Source: CAKSIW01 sp045576435
GTDB lineage: Bacteria; Bacillota; Clostridia; Monoglobales; Monoglobaceae
Direction: 5' to 3'
Length of the DNA stretch: 16,431 nt
Assembly: GCA_045576435.1 (NCBI GenBank)
Contig: JAZNGL010000128.1
Location: 1 to 16,431, forward strand
Below the pieces are notes generated by a model. The model saw only the letters and a program-made list of their open reading frames with translations, did not search any database and was not told the origin of the DNA. Positions 6,161 through 13,928 of the stretch are shown here, in pieces. The translations under genes and the position numbers were made by a program. Each line of letters starts with the position of its first letter. Position 1 is the first letter of the stretch.

Positions 6161-7239
6161 TGCATAACATTTTCATTTCATTTAAAATAAATCGTATTTT
6201 TTTAATAATTCTCTTTATCATAATAACCTTTACAGGTGTTGGTTTCAGCATCTTTTCAAACAACTCAACAAGCACAACCCAGCAAAATGTAAATGTTGGT
6301 GCATCGGGTAATGTTAAAGCAAAAAAGGAGTTCATAAAATGGGTGGATTTTAATGTGAGCGCCGCCGCCATGCAAAAAGCAATGAAGCTTGATGTCGAAA
6401 GCATTGAAAAGCCTGTCCATCTTAATTGGATTGACATGCTCTCTGTTCTTGCAGTTAAATATGGCGGAGACTTTTCATTATTCCATGAAAAAGATTTAAA
6501 AGCTCTTGCCCAAAGACTTAGCGATGGCGAAAAAATTGAGGATATAACCAAGGATATGAAGTATTTTTCATACTATCGCGAGGCATATAATGCCATACTT
6601 GGCGAATATCTCGGCAAATATAAAGTTCAGGTTTCAAGCGAAGAAGGCGGTGAGCCAATTTGGACAGAAAAATATGGTCTGAAAGTTTTTTTACCAATTG
6701 CAAAAGGATATAGCTATTCTCATTATGATGATTTTGGTACAAGTCGTTCATATGGATATCAAAGAAAACATCTTGGGCACGATATAATGGGAAATGTCGG
6801 AACACCTATTGTTGCAATCGAAAGCGGCATAGTTGAAGCACTTGGTTGGAATCAATATGGCGGTTGGAGAGTTGGCATTCGAAGTTTTGATAAAAAACGA
6901 TATTATTACTATGCACATCTTAGAAAAAATCACCCATATCCTATAGATTTAGCACAAGGTCAGGTAGTGAAAGCAGGTGATGTGATAGGTTATCTTGGCA
7001 TGACAGGTTACAGCAGCAAAGAAAATGTCAACAATATTGATACTCCGCATCTTCATATGGGTATTCAATTAATTTTTGACGAGTCGCAAAAAGAGGGCAA
7101 TAATGAAATTTGGATTGATTGCTATGAAATAACTCAATTTCTTGAAAAAAATCGTTCAACTGTTGTTAAAGATGAATTAACAAATGAATATCGGCGCAGA
7201 TATGATTTCTTTGAAAATTCAGTCGAAAACATGGAATAA
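6160..7239 (+). CDS. Membrane-anchored M23 (LytM-type) metallopeptidase
   Basis: M23 enzymes are zinc endopeptidases that cut peptidoglycan cross-bridges or stem peptides outside the membrane. Numbered from GTG 6160 (359 residues), there is a hydrophobic anchor at about 13-33 (FLIILFIIITFTGVGF), then an N-terminal domain at about 55-160, then the LytM domain at about 200-305. The metal and catalytic residues are all present: H204 and D208 in HLGHD, H253 in YAHL, and H297 and H299 in PHLHM. The enzyme should therefore be active. The start is uncertain: AAGGAGG points to ATT at 6169 (356 residues). The polysaccharide deacetylase gene follows after 24-30 nt, so the two probably form a cell-wall remodelling operon. 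A mother-cell-type promoter upstream, if real, would point to spore-coat or cortex work, as for SpoIIQ-like or other sporulation LytM proteins. Confidence 0.92.
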   Translation: MHNIFISFKINRIFLIILFIIITFTGVGFSIFSNNSTSTTQQNVNVGASGNVKAKKEFIKWVDFNVSAAAMQKAMKLDVESIEKPVHLNWIDMLSVLAVKYGGDFSLFHEKDLKALAQRLSDGEKIEDITKDMKYFSYYREAYNAILGEYLGKYKVQVSSEEGGEPIWTEKYGLKVFLPIAKGYSYSHYDDFGTSRSYGYQRKHLGHDIMGNVGTPIVAIESGIVEALGWNQYGGWRVGIRSFDKKRYYYYAHLRKNHPYPIDLAQGQVVKAGDVIGYLGMTGYSSKENVNNIDTPHLHMGIQLIFDESQKEGNNEIWIDCYEITQFLEKNRSTVVKDELTNEYRRRYDFFENSVENME

Positions 7240-7269
7240 TCTTAAACTTATTTAGGAAGGATTTTGAAT

Positions 7270-8196
7270 ATGTATGTTATAAAAATGAGAACCATAATCT
7301 GTTATTTTGCCGTTTTTGTTATAACCTTAAGTAGTGTTGGGATTATTCGGATGTATGAAACAGAAAACGCTGTTGAATCGGTTTCAGAAACTTCTCCCGA
7401 AACTGCTTCAGGCATTAACGAACAACAAAACTCCGCTCTTCTTCACAATCATAATAACGAAAAAATAGATGTGCCGATATTGATGTATCACAATGTTTTC
7501 AGAAGCTCAAACCGAAGTGGTAAATATATAATTTCAGAAACGGGTTTTGAACAGGATTTAAAATTTTTAACAGAAAACGGATATTCAACCATTGTTATGA
7601 AGGATTTGATAGACTACGTATATGACGGAAAATCTCTTCCTGAAAAGCCCGTTGTCCTGACGTTTGACGATGGATATTTTAACAATTTTTCTTATGTCTT
7701 CCCTTTGCTTCAAAAATATAATTGCAAAGCAGTTCTTTCAATCATAGGATATTATACGGATATGTATAGTGATTCTCCTGATGAAAATCCCTCTTATTCT
7801 CACGTTACATGGGATAATGTGAACAAGATGATTGAATCGGGCTATGTTGAAATGCAAAATCATTCATATAATCTTCACTCCACCGACCACGGCCGAAACG
7901 GAAGCAAAAAGAAGCGTGGCGAAAGTTTAAGCGAATATAAAAAGGTTTTAAAGGAAGATCTGGGAAAGCTTCAGGAGCAATTTAAAACGCAAACAGGCTA
8001 TGTTCCAAATACATATACATATCCATTTGGAAGTGTGAGCAACGACTCTTTTGATATTATAAAAGAGATGGGTTTTAAAGCATCTCTTTCTTGCGAAAGC
8101 GGAATGAATCACATCTCTCGCGATCCCGAATGTTTATATATGATGAAAAGATATATAAGAACACCCTCAAACTCTGCATCAGAAATTTTAAAATAA
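7270..8196 (+). CDS. Membrane-anchored polysaccharide deacetylase (NodB/CE4 family)
   Basis: CE4 enzymes remove N-acetyl groups from peptidoglycan or other amino sugars using a metal. From ATG 7270 there are 308 residues. An anchor helix lies at about 9-26, then a polar linker, then the NodB domain. Motif 1 is TFDDG at 131-135 with the catalytic base and metal Asp (D133, D134). Motif 2 is HSYNLH at 198-203 with both metal His. TYPFG follows as motif 3 near residue 243. ATG 7270 is chosen because AGGAAGG (7254-7260) stands 9 nt before it; the TTG at 7264 is too close. The block VPILMYHNV before the domain is usual in secreted Clostridia members. It lies directly behind the M23 peptidase, so coordinated cell-wall editing is likely. 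It ends at a strong hairpin. Confidence 0.93.
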   Translation: MYVIKMRTIICYFAVFVITLSSVGIIRMYETENAVESVSETSPETASGINEQQNSALLHNHNNEKIDVPILMYHNVFRSSNRSGKYIISETGFEQDLKFLTENGYSTIVMKDLIDYVYDGKSLPEKPVVLTFDDGYFNNFSYVFPLLQKYNCKAVLSIIGYYTDMYSDSPDENPSYSHVTWDNVNKMIESGYVEMQNHSYNLHSTDHGRNGSKKKRGESLSEYKKVLKEDLGKLQEQFKTQTGYVPNTYTYPFGSVSNDSFDIIKEMGFKASLSCESGMNHISRDPECLYMMKRYIRTPSNSASEILK

Positions 8197-8207
8197 TATC
8201 ATAGCCA

Positions 8208-8242
8208 AAGATAAACCCGTCAATTTTTGACGGGTTTATCTT
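8208..8242. terminator. Bidirectional terminator hairpin
   Basis: A perfect 16-bp inverted repeat (arms 8208-8223 and 8227-8242) has a TTT loop and a GC core of CCCGTC/GACGGG. It lies between the convergent deacetylase gene (ends 8196) and the DUF378 gene (ends 8265). The A/T-rich outer arms provide T-rich tracts in both directions. Confidence 0.8.
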
Positions 8243-8264
8243 AATTATTAATACTATAAATTTT

Positions 8265-8471
8265 TTACTCCATGCGGTCAACAATTGGCGAATCCTTGAA
8301 AAAGAAAGAAACGCACCACAGGCCGGCAAGACCCACAACAGTGAAAATCACTCTGCTTATAACCGACATTTGTCCGCCAAAGAGTGAGGCAACAATATCA
8401 ACGCCGAAAAGACCAATGCTTCCCCAATTTATTGCGCCTATTATCACAAGAATTAACGCTATAACATTCAT
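8265..8471 (-). CDS. DUF378 small membrane protein
   Basis: This is a 68-residue protein with two hydrophobic helices, MNVIALILVIIGAINWGSIGL (1-21) and about 38-58 (SRVIFTVVGLAGLWCVSFFF). The block GAINWGSIGLFGVDIVASLFGG is the signature of DUF378, a family of small integral membrane proteins of unknown function common in Clostridia. The ATG at 8471 follows AAAGGAG. A TATAAT-like hexamer at 8515-8510 (minus strand) could be its promoter, but no good -35 is seen. It is a single-gene unit, convergent with the deacetylase. Confidence 0.88.
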   Translation of the reverse strand: MNVIALILVIIGAINWGSIGLFGVDIVASLFGGQMSVISRVIFTVVGLAGLWCVSFFFKDSPIVDRME

Positions 8472-8625
8472 ATCTGTTTACTCCTTTTTTAATATTGTTA
8501 ATCTGTTCAATTATATTTTATCATTTTAAATCAAAAAATATTCATCTATATTTTTAGCTTTGTGTTTATTTTTATTTTGTTTGCAAATACTAGTGATACA
8601 CAAAAAAATGCGGAGCATAATTAAA

Positions 8626-9075
8626 ATGAAGATTTATAAAAAAAAGATTTTTCTATTAACAGTTATATTTATTATTGTTATGTTTTTTATTTCAAGTATT
8701 CAAATTAAAAATATTTCCCTCTCAGATAACATCAGAGATAACGAACGTTCAAATAATATGAAAAACTTATATGTTGTACGCGAAATTGCAACACTTAACG
8801 GAGTTAAAGAGGTCGCCGTTTTGAACAAAAAAAATAAAATTCTCGTTGGAATTCTAACCGATAATATTGAAATTTCAACAAAAGAACAAACTCAGAATAT
8901 TGTCAAAAAAAACTTTCCGCGATTCAGCAAGTATGCCATTTCAATTAATGATGATTTGGCAATAGATATTATTGAGCTTTCATATTATCTCGGGGCAAAA
9001 AGCGATCGTAAAATTTTAGAAAAAAGATTTAATTTTTTAGTCTCAAAAAGTCAAATGCAGTTTGACAAAAGGTAA
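8626..9075 (+). CDS. YhcN/YlaJ-like membrane-anchored protein, possibly sporulation-linked
   Basis: This protein has 149 residues from ATG 8626. A lysine-rich start is followed by one hydrophobic helix (about 8-25), then an extracytoplasmic domain. The domain pattern is VVREIATLNGVKEVAVLNKKNKILVGI, then a charged helix, then FPRFSKYAISINDDLAIDIIELSYYL. This recalls the YhcN/YlaJ family, in which a helix is followed by V-x-x-V-x-x-A-x-V and later V-T-x-D-x-x. Usual YhcN proteins are lipoproteins of spores, but here no lipobox Cys is present, so the helix would be the anchor. CGGAG lies 10 nt before ATG 8626; ATG 8608 and an in-frame ATG at 8560 are alternatives with poorer sites. Its 3' end contains the -35 box of the nrdR promoter. 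The family call is moderate. Confidence 0.6.
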   Translation: MKIYKKKIFLLTVIFIIVMFFISSIQIKNISLSDNIRDNERSNNMKNLYVVREIATLNGVKEVAVLNKKNKILVGILTDNIEISTKEQTQNIVKKNFPRFSKYAISINDDLAIDIIELSYYLGAKSDRKILEKRFNFLVSKSQMQFDKR

Positions 9076-9090
9076 ATTCTATGATATGAT
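9062..9090 (+). promoter_or_regulatory. Sigma-A promoter for the nrdR-led operon
   Basis: TTGACA (9062-9067), a 17-nt spacer and TATGAT (9085-9090) match eleven of twelve consensus positions. It overlaps the last codons of the YhcN-like gene. Transcription should start near 9097, giving a leader of about 70 nt before nrdR. Confidence 0.78.
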
Positions 9091-9106
9091 TAGTAATATA
9101 TTTTAT

Positions 9107-9135
9107 GATGCGAGAGGAATGCCTTTTTTCGCATC
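9107..9135 (+). other. Hairpin in the nrdR leader
   Basis: GATGCGA (9107-9113) and TCGCATC (9129-9135) are exact reverse complements, with a short AGG/CCT pair possible inside the loop. The hairpin lies in the untranslated leader, upstream of the ribosome binding site (9152-9157). No T run follows the stem, so it is not a terminator. It may affect RNA stability; the role is unknown. Confidence 0.4.
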
Positions 9136-9167
9136 TGTTGAAAGTTTTGATGGGGGTGTCAAAATAT

Positions 9168-9623
9168 ATGCGTTGTTTGTTTTGCGGTCACTTAGAGAGC
9201 AAGGTAATAGATTCACGTTCAACAGAAGAAGGAACAACAATTCGCAGACGTAGAGAATGTTTGGAGTGTGGTAAAAGATTTACTACATATGAAAAAATTG
9301 AGACAATTCCAATTATAGTAATAAAGAAAGACGGGTTAAGAGAAAGCTTTAACCGCGAAAAGGTTCTTAACGGAATTTTGCGCGCATGTGAAAAGCGTCC
9401 CGTTACATTAAGCGATATTGAAAGCTTGATTGATGACATTGAATCCAAGCTCTATAACATGCTTGAAAGAGAAGTCACAACAGAAAAAATCGGCGAAATG
9501 GTAATGGAAAGGCTGCAAAAGCTTGATGATATTGCATATGTCAGATTTGCCTCTGTTTACAGACAGTTTAAAGATATTAACTCTTTTATGAATGAGCTTG
9601 CAAAACTGATTAAAAAGGATTAG
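9168..9623 (+). CDS. nrdR: Transcriptional repressor NrdR
   Basis: NrdR represses ribonucleotide reductase genes in response to ATP/dATP. From ATG 9168 the 151 residues fit the family length. The N-terminal zinc ribbon has C3 and C6 (MRCLFCGH) and C31 and C34 (CLECGKRF), with the DNA-binding RSTEEGTTIRRRRE stretch between. The ATP-cone domain follows at about 49-139 (PIIVIKKDGLRESFNREKVLNGI and later). An in-frame ATG at 9105 would add 21 residues that are not part of the family, and GGGGGTG at 9152-9157 supports 9168. No clear NrdR box palindrome was seen near the gene, so its targets lie elsewhere. It is the first gene of the run that continues into cysE. Confidence 0.96.
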   Translation: MRCLFCGHLESKVIDSRSTEEGTTIRRRRECLECGKRFTTYEKIETIPIIVIKKDGLRESFNREKVLNGILRACEKRPVTLSDIESLIDDIESKLYNMLEREVTTEKIGEMVMERLQKLDDIAYVRFASVYRQFKDINSFMNELAKLIKKD

Positions 9624-9658
9624 TTTTTACATATTTAATTTTAAAAGGATTTTCAAAC

Positions 9659-10336
9659 ATGGGTATTTTCAAACGTTTAAATGAAGAAATTAATCTTGTT
9701 TTTGAGAGGGACCCTGCCGCAAGAAGTCGCGCTCAGGTTCTTTTCTTGTATCCCGGAGTTAAGGCAATTCTGAGTTACCGTATTGCACATAGTTTATATA
9801 AGAACGGACATTATTTTATTGCAGATTTAATTTCTAAAACCGCAAGAAGAAAGACCGGAATTGAAATACATCCTGCCGCCCAAATTGGCAAAAACTTATT
9901 TATTGACCATGGCATGGGAGTTGTAATTGGAGAAACAACTGTTATTGGGGATAATTGCACAATTTATCAAGGCGTTACACTTGGCGGAACCGGAAAAGAT
10001 AAAGGAAAGCGTCATCCAACCATAGGAAATAATGTAACCATCGGTTGCGGGGCAAAGGTTTTAGGTCCTTTCACAGTTGGAGATAACAGCAAGATTGCAT
10101 CAAACGCCGTTGTCCTGAATGAAATACCGCCAAACAGCACCTGCGTTGGTGTTCCCGCACATATTGTCAAACGCAATAATGTTAAGGTTGCAAGTGCAAA
10201 AATCGATCTCGACCAAATTCACATTCCTGACCCTGTTTCAACAGAGCTTTGCAAACTCAGGATTGAGGTTGACCGCCTTAATGCAGAATTGCGTAAAATT
10301 TCTGAAACAGACATAAATTCAAAGAAAGAGGACTAA
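9659..10336 (+). CDS. cysE: Serine O-acetyltransferase CysE
   Basis: CysE transfers acetyl from acetyl-CoA to serine, the first step of cysteine synthesis. The 225 residues have a short N-terminal helical part (1-65) as in Gram-positive enzymes, then a left-handed beta-helix of hexapeptide repeats at about 72-170. The active-site block DHGMGVVIGE holds the conserved His, and GVTLGGTGKDKGKRHPTIG is the acetyl-CoA/serine loop. A charged helical tail (about 190-225) follows. AAAAGGA precedes the ATG. It lies 35 nt after nrdR and 3 nt before cysS, so it is co-transcribed with cysteinyl-tRNA synthetase, an arrangement common in Bacillota. No T-box leader is seen. Confidence 0.97.
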   Translation: MGIFKRLNEEINLVFERDPAARSRAQVLFLYPGVKAILSYRIAHSLYKNGHYFIADLISKTARRKTGIEIHPAAQIGKNLFIDHGMGVVIGETTVIGDNCTIYQGVTLGGTGKDKGKRHPTIGNNVTIGCGAKVLGPFTVGDNSKIASNAVVLNEIPPNSTCVGVPAHIVKRNNVKVASAKIDLDQIHIPDPVSTELCKLRIEVDRLNAELRKISETDINSKKED

Positions 10337-10339
10337 AAA

Positions 10340-11746
10340 ATGAAAGTATTTAATACGTTAAACAGAAAAAAAGAAGAGTTTGTTCCTGCAGAGAAAGGCG
10401 TTGTCAGAATGTATTCTTGCGGACCAACAGTATATAACTTTTTTCACATAGGGAACGCAAGACCTTTCATAATTTTTGATACACTTCGCAGATATCTGGA
10501 ATACTGCGGGAACACTGTGTATTTTGTTCAGAACTTTACGGATATTGACGATAAAATGATAAACAAAGCAAACGAGCTCGGCATAACAGTTCGCGAGCTT
10601 GCTGACAAATATATTGAAGAATATTTCAAAGATGCTGATGGACTTGGAATAAAAAGAGCAACCTTTCATCCAAGAGCAACTGATAACATTGATGCAATTA
10701 TTGATATTGTATCTGAACTCGAAAAAAAGGGATATGCATATAATGTCGATGGTGATGTTTATTTTGCAGCAAAAAAATTCAATGAATATGGTAAGCTTTC
10801 TCATCAACCGCTTGAAGATTTAGAAAGTGGCGCAAGAATTGACATCAATGAAGCAAAGCGTGACCCTATGGATTTTGCTCTTTGGAAAAAGCAAAAACCG
10901 GGAGAGCCTGCATGGGAGAGCCCATGGGGTATGGGACGTCCGGGTTGGCATATTGAATGTAGCGCCATGGCAACCAAGTTTTTGGCAAAAACAATTGATA
11001 TTCACAGCGGTGGTCAAGATTTGATTTTTCCACATCATGAAAACGAAATTGCTCAGAGCGAATGTGCTCACGGCGTAACCTTTGCAAATTATTGGATGCA
11101 CAACGGTTATATAAATATTGATAACAGAAAAATGTCAAAATCTCTCGGCAACTTTTTCACAGTGAGAGAAATCGCCGAAGAGTTTGATTATGAAGTCATT
11201 CGTTTCTTCATGCTCTCAGCTCACTACAGAAGTCCGATAAACTTCAGCAAAGCTCTTATGGAATCATCTAAATCCGCTCTTGACAGAATTTATAATTGTC
11301 TTTCTGATATGGAGTTTGCTTTAGAAAATTCCATTGAAAACGAAAATATAAGCGATATCGAAAAAGCCTTTCTAGAAACAATAGATAATCTAAAAAAGAA
11401 ATATCTCGATGCGATGGATGACGATTTAAACACCGCAGATGCAATTTCTGCAATATTTGAAATTGTTTCTGAATCAAACAAAGCAATCACTGCACAAAGT
11501 AATTTTTCTAAAAAAACTATCGAATATACAATCAATACAATTCGTGAACTCGGCGGAATTCTTGGTCTTTTACAAAAAAACAACAGCGACGTCGCAAACC
11601 ACGAAGTTGACGCTCTTTTAGAGGAAAGAAAGCTTGCACGTGAAGCAAAAAATTGGGCAAAATCTGATGAGATCCGTGATAAATTGAAAGAAATGGGCAT
11701 AATAGTTAAAGATACTCCTCAAGGTCAACAGATTACAAAAGCGTAA
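10340..11746 (+). CDS. cysS: Cysteinyl-tRNA synthetase
   Basis: A class I synthetase that charges tRNA-Cys. The 468 residues are of family length. HIGN at 36-39 is the HIGH motif and KMSKS is at 264-268. Zinc ligands are seen at C27 (SCGPTVY), in the WHIECSAM block and in HHENEIAQSEC. The helical anticodon-binding C-terminal domain ends in LAREAKNWAKSDEIRDKLKEMGIIVKDTPQG, a typical close. AAAGAGGA lies just before the ATG and overlaps the end of cysE. Confidence 0.98.
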   Translation: MKVFNTLNRKKEEFVPAEKGVVRMYSCGPTVYNFFHIGNARPFIIFDTLRRYLEYCGNTVYFVQNFTDIDDKMINKANELGITVRELADKYIEEYFKDADGLGIKRATFHPRATDNIDAIIDIVSELEKKGYAYNVDGDVYFAAKKFNEYGKLSHQPLEDLESGARIDINEAKRDPMDFALWKKQKPGEPAWESPWGMGRPGWHIECSAMATKFLAKTIDIHSGGQDLIFPHHENEIAQSECAHGVTFANYWMHNGYINIDNRKMSKSLGNFFTVREIAEEFDYEVIRFFMLSAHYRSPINFSKALMESSKSALDRIYNCLSDMEFALENSIENENISDIEKAFLETIDNLKKKYLDAMDDDLNTADAISAIFEIVSESNKAITAQSNFSKKTIEYTINTIRELGGILGLLQKNNSDVANHEVDALLEERKLAREAKNWAKSDEIRDKLKEMGIIVKDTPQGQQITKA

Positions 11747-11763
11747 ACGGGAGATGTTTCATT

Positions 11764-12168
11764 ATGCTTGATGAATTTATTAAAGAATTTAATGTCGGTA
11801 ATTCAGTTAAGCCCTCCCAATACTCTTCTCTGGTTCTTGCTTATTTAGGGGATTGTGTTTATGAGCTTTTTGTGAGGACATATCTTATAAAGGACTCTAA
11901 TCTTCCTGTGAAGCAACTGCATAAATCGGCAATAGATTTTGTTAAAGCAAAAGCTCAGTCAGACCTTTATCAAAAAATCGAAGGGATGCTAACCAAAGAA
12001 GAATCTGCAATATATAAACGCGGTCGGAATACAAATTCCCATCCTCCCAAAAATGCAGATTTACGCGACTATAAATCCGCAACAGGAATTGAGGCTTTGA
12101 TTGGTTATCTTTACTTAGAGGGCAAGAGCGAGAGAATAACTCAATTGCTCAAGTTGCTCGTAGAATAG
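11764..12168 (+). CDS. mrnC: Mini-ribonuclease III
   Basis: Mini-III is an RNase III catalytic domain without the double-stranded-RNA-binding domain; in Bacillus it matures 23S rRNA. The 134 residues fit. YLGDCVYELFVR (28-39) carries the catalytic Asp D30, and the second block GIEALIGYLYLEGKSERI (from about 108) carries the catalytic Glu. The middle has YKRGRNTNSHPPKNADLRDYKSATG, typical of MrnC. GGGAG lies 10 nt before the ATG. It follows cysS by 17 nt, the conserved cysS-mrnC order of Bacillota. Confidence 0.95.
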   Translation: MLDEFIKEFNVGNSVKPSQYSSLVLAYLGDCVYELFVRTYLIKDSNLPVKQLHKSAIDFVKAKAQSDLYQKIEGMLTKEESAIYKRGRNTNSHPPKNADLRDYKSATGIEALIGYLYLEGKSERITQLLKLLVE

Positions 12169-12179
12169 GCATCAAACTT

Positions 12180-12225
12180 TTCTGCAAAATTCATACATAC
12201 TAAATTGGGAAAGGATTTTGCAGAA
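12180..12225 (+). promoter_or_regulatory. Hairpin enclosing the yitT ribosome binding site
   Basis: TTCTGCAAAAT (12180-12190) and ATTTTGCAGAA (12215-12225) are perfect 11-bp complements. The ribosome binding site GGGAAAGG (12207-12214) lies in the loop and the first base of the ATG at 12225 ends the stem. Such a layout could lower translation when the stem forms. There is no T run, so it is not a terminator. Confidence 0.5.
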
Positions 12226-13061
12226 TGTTTTTTGAAATTAAACGTTGTTTTACAACCTTTATAGGTGCGGGAATTATTGCTCTTTCTTTGGATTTGTTTT
12301 TAATTCCTGCAGATATTGCTCCGGGTGGAATAAGTGGACTTTCTATAATAATTAACCATTTGTTCGGGATACCCGTAGGTGTTATGATTTTGTTGCTTAA
12401 CTTACCTATTTTCATCCTAGCTCTTCGCTATTTTGATTATAAGTTTTTGATATTATCTATCTTTGGAATGTTGGTTTTATCAATATCAACAGATATTTTA
12501 TCTTTTATCAAGCCTGTGACCAAGGATTTGATTTTATCCGCAGTTTATGGCGGCGTTTTGCTTGGACTTGGGGTAGGAATAGTAATTCGAAGTGGAACAA
12601 CAACCGGTGGAACTGAAATCATTGCGTATGTTCTGAAGAAACACTTTCCAAGATTTTCTGTTGGAAAATTCATTTTATTTATAGATGCAATCATCGTCGT
12701 CCTTGCAGGAACTATCTATAATCGTTGGGAAGTTACGCTTTATTCAGCAGCTGCTCTTTATGTTAGTTCTCTTGTGGTTGATGCAATTGTTGAAGGTGTG
12801 GATTTTGCAAAGCTTGTTTATGTTATATCGGACAAGTCTAAGGAAATCACAGATGAGATTTCATCACGTATGTTTCGTGGAACAACCGCTCTCAGCGCGT
12901 CTTCATTATATACCGGCGTTAATAAAACTGCTCTTATGTGTGTTGTTAAAAAATACGAAATTGAAAAACTTAAAAAAATTATCAAGCAGGTGGATGCCAC
13001 AGCTTTTGTTATTGTGGCAGATGCCCGTGAGGTTTTAGGTAATGGTTTTAAAAAAATATAA
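12225..13061 (+). CDS. yitT: YitT family membrane protein
   Basis: This is a 278-residue protein with five to six hydrophobic segments in residues 8-185. They start with FTTFIGAGIIALSLDLFLIP and include the YitT signature IPADIAPGGISGLSIIINHLFG and GIVIRSGTTTGGTEII. A soluble C-terminal DUF2179 domain follows at about 215-275 (RGTTALSASSLYTGVNKTALMCVV). The substrate of YitT proteins is not established. The ATG lies at the base of a hairpin (12180-12225). The gap of 56 nt after mrnC and 18 nt before the transketolase gene suggests the same transcript. The gene symbol denotes the family; Bacillota carry several paralogues. Confidence 0.92.
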   Translation: MFFEIKRCFTTFIGAGIIALSLDLFLIPADIAPGGISGLSIIINHLFGIPVGVMILLLNLPIFILALRYFDYKFLILSIFGMLVLSISTDILSFIKPVTKDLILSAVYGGVLLGLGVGIVIRSGTTTGGTEIIAYVLKKHFPRFSVGKFILFIDAIIVVLAGTIYNRWEVTLYSAAALYVSSLVVDAIVEGVDFAKLVYVISDKSKEITDEISSRMFRGTTALSASSLYTGVNKTALMCVVKKYEIEKLKKIIKQVDATAFVIVADAREVLGNGFKKI

Positions 13062-13079
13062 TAAAGCGGAGGTACGCAA

Positions 13080-13928
13080 ATGAACAAAGAAAAAATTAAT
13101 GCATTGAAATTGTCAGCGGCAAACATCAGAAAAATGTCTCTTGAAGCCGTACATAGTTCAAAATCTGGTCATCCGGGGGGGTCTTTATCAATTGCTGATA
13201 TTTTAGCATATCTTTATTCTGAAGAAATGAATGTTGATCCAAAAAACCCCAAGGCTTGTGACAGAGATAGATTTGTCCTTTCTAAAGGTCATGCATCCCC
13301 TGTCCTTTATGCAACATTGGCAGAGAATGGATTTATCCCAAAAGAGGATATCAAAACATTCAGAAGTGCTGAGGGATATTTACAAGGTCATCCCGATATG
13401 AAAGGTGTATCTGGTGTTGATATGTCAACCGGTTCGCTTGGTCAGGGCATAAGCGCTGCTTGCGGAATGGCTCTTGCTGCAAAACTAGATAACAAAAATT
13501 ATCGTGTTTATGCCATTTTAGGTGATGGTGAATGTGAAGAAGGTCAGGTTTGGGAAGCTGCTATGTTTGCTGCTCATTATAAGCTTGATAACTTAACTGC
13601 ATTTTTAGACTTTAACGGATTACAAATTGACGGTGATATAACCAAGGTTATGAATCCAACACCATTTGATGAAAAATTCAAGGCATTCAATTGGAATGTA
13701 ATTTGCATTGATGCACATAATTTTGAAGAAATTGAAAAAGCAATCAATGAAGCAAAAACTGTAAAAGGCAAGCCAACCATGATTATTGCAAACAGCATCA
13801 AGGGAAAAGGTGTTTCTTTTATGGAAAATGAGGCTTCCTGGCATGGTTCAGCACCAAATGACGAACAATATGCGACTGCTATTGCAGAACTTGATGAATA
13901 TATTAATAATGTGAGAGGTGAAATGTAA
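13080..13928 (+). CDS. tktA: Transketolase, N-terminal (thiamine diphosphate-binding) subunit
   Basis: This is half of a split transketolase, which moves two-carbon units between pentose and hexose phosphates in the cytoplasm. The 282 residues hold SGHPGGSLS, LSKGHASPVLYATLAENG, STGSLGQGIS and the thiamine diphosphate signature GDGECEEGQVWEAA, ending with the LDFNGLQIDG block. GGAGG precedes the ATG. The next gene encodes the other half; the stop and its start share a base (TAATG), so translation is coupled and equal amounts of the two subunits are likely. Split transketolases are common in Clostridia and are not gene damage. Confidence 0.95.
   Translation: MNKEKINALKLSAANIRKMSLEAVHSSKSGHPGGSLSIADILAYLYSEEMNVDPKNPKACDRDRFVLSKGHASPVLYATLAENGFIPKEDIKTFRSAEGYLQGHPDMKGVSGVDMSTGSLGQGISAACGMALAAKLDNKNYRVYAILGDGECEEGQVWEAAMFAAHYKLDNLTAFLDFNGLQIDGDITKVMNPTPFDEKFKAFNWNVICIDAHNFEEIEKAINEAKTVKGKPTMIIANSIKGKGVSFMENEASWHGSAPNDEQYATAIAELDEYINNVRGEM

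Noticed and set aside
6051..6551. Open frame of 166 codons on the minus strand across the M23 gene start
   Set aside because: It runs antisense through the M23 gene and the intergenic promoters, has no ribosome binding site, and its translation has no recognisable domain.
8472..8625. Additional small gene or RNA in the AT-rich gap between DUF378 and the YhcN-like gene
   Set aside because: No start with a ribosome binding site, no hairpin and no convincing promoter pair was found.
9091..9167. NrdR box (autoregulation) in the nrdR leader
   Set aside because: AT-rich stretches such as TAATATATT occur but no palindrome close to ACAnTATATATnGTG was found.
9624..9658. T-box or other cysteine-sensing leader before cysE-cysS
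   Set aside because: Only 35 nt separate nrdR from cysE, too short for a T-box, and no such motif is visible.
10358..10807. Open frame of 149 codons antisense to cysS
   Set aside because: It is fully inside a certain cysS gene, with Cys- and Ile-rich low-complexity translation and no start signal.
11290..11700. Open frame of 136 codons on the minus strand within cysS
   Set aside because: Serine/phenylalanine-rich shadow of the helical C-terminal part of CysS.
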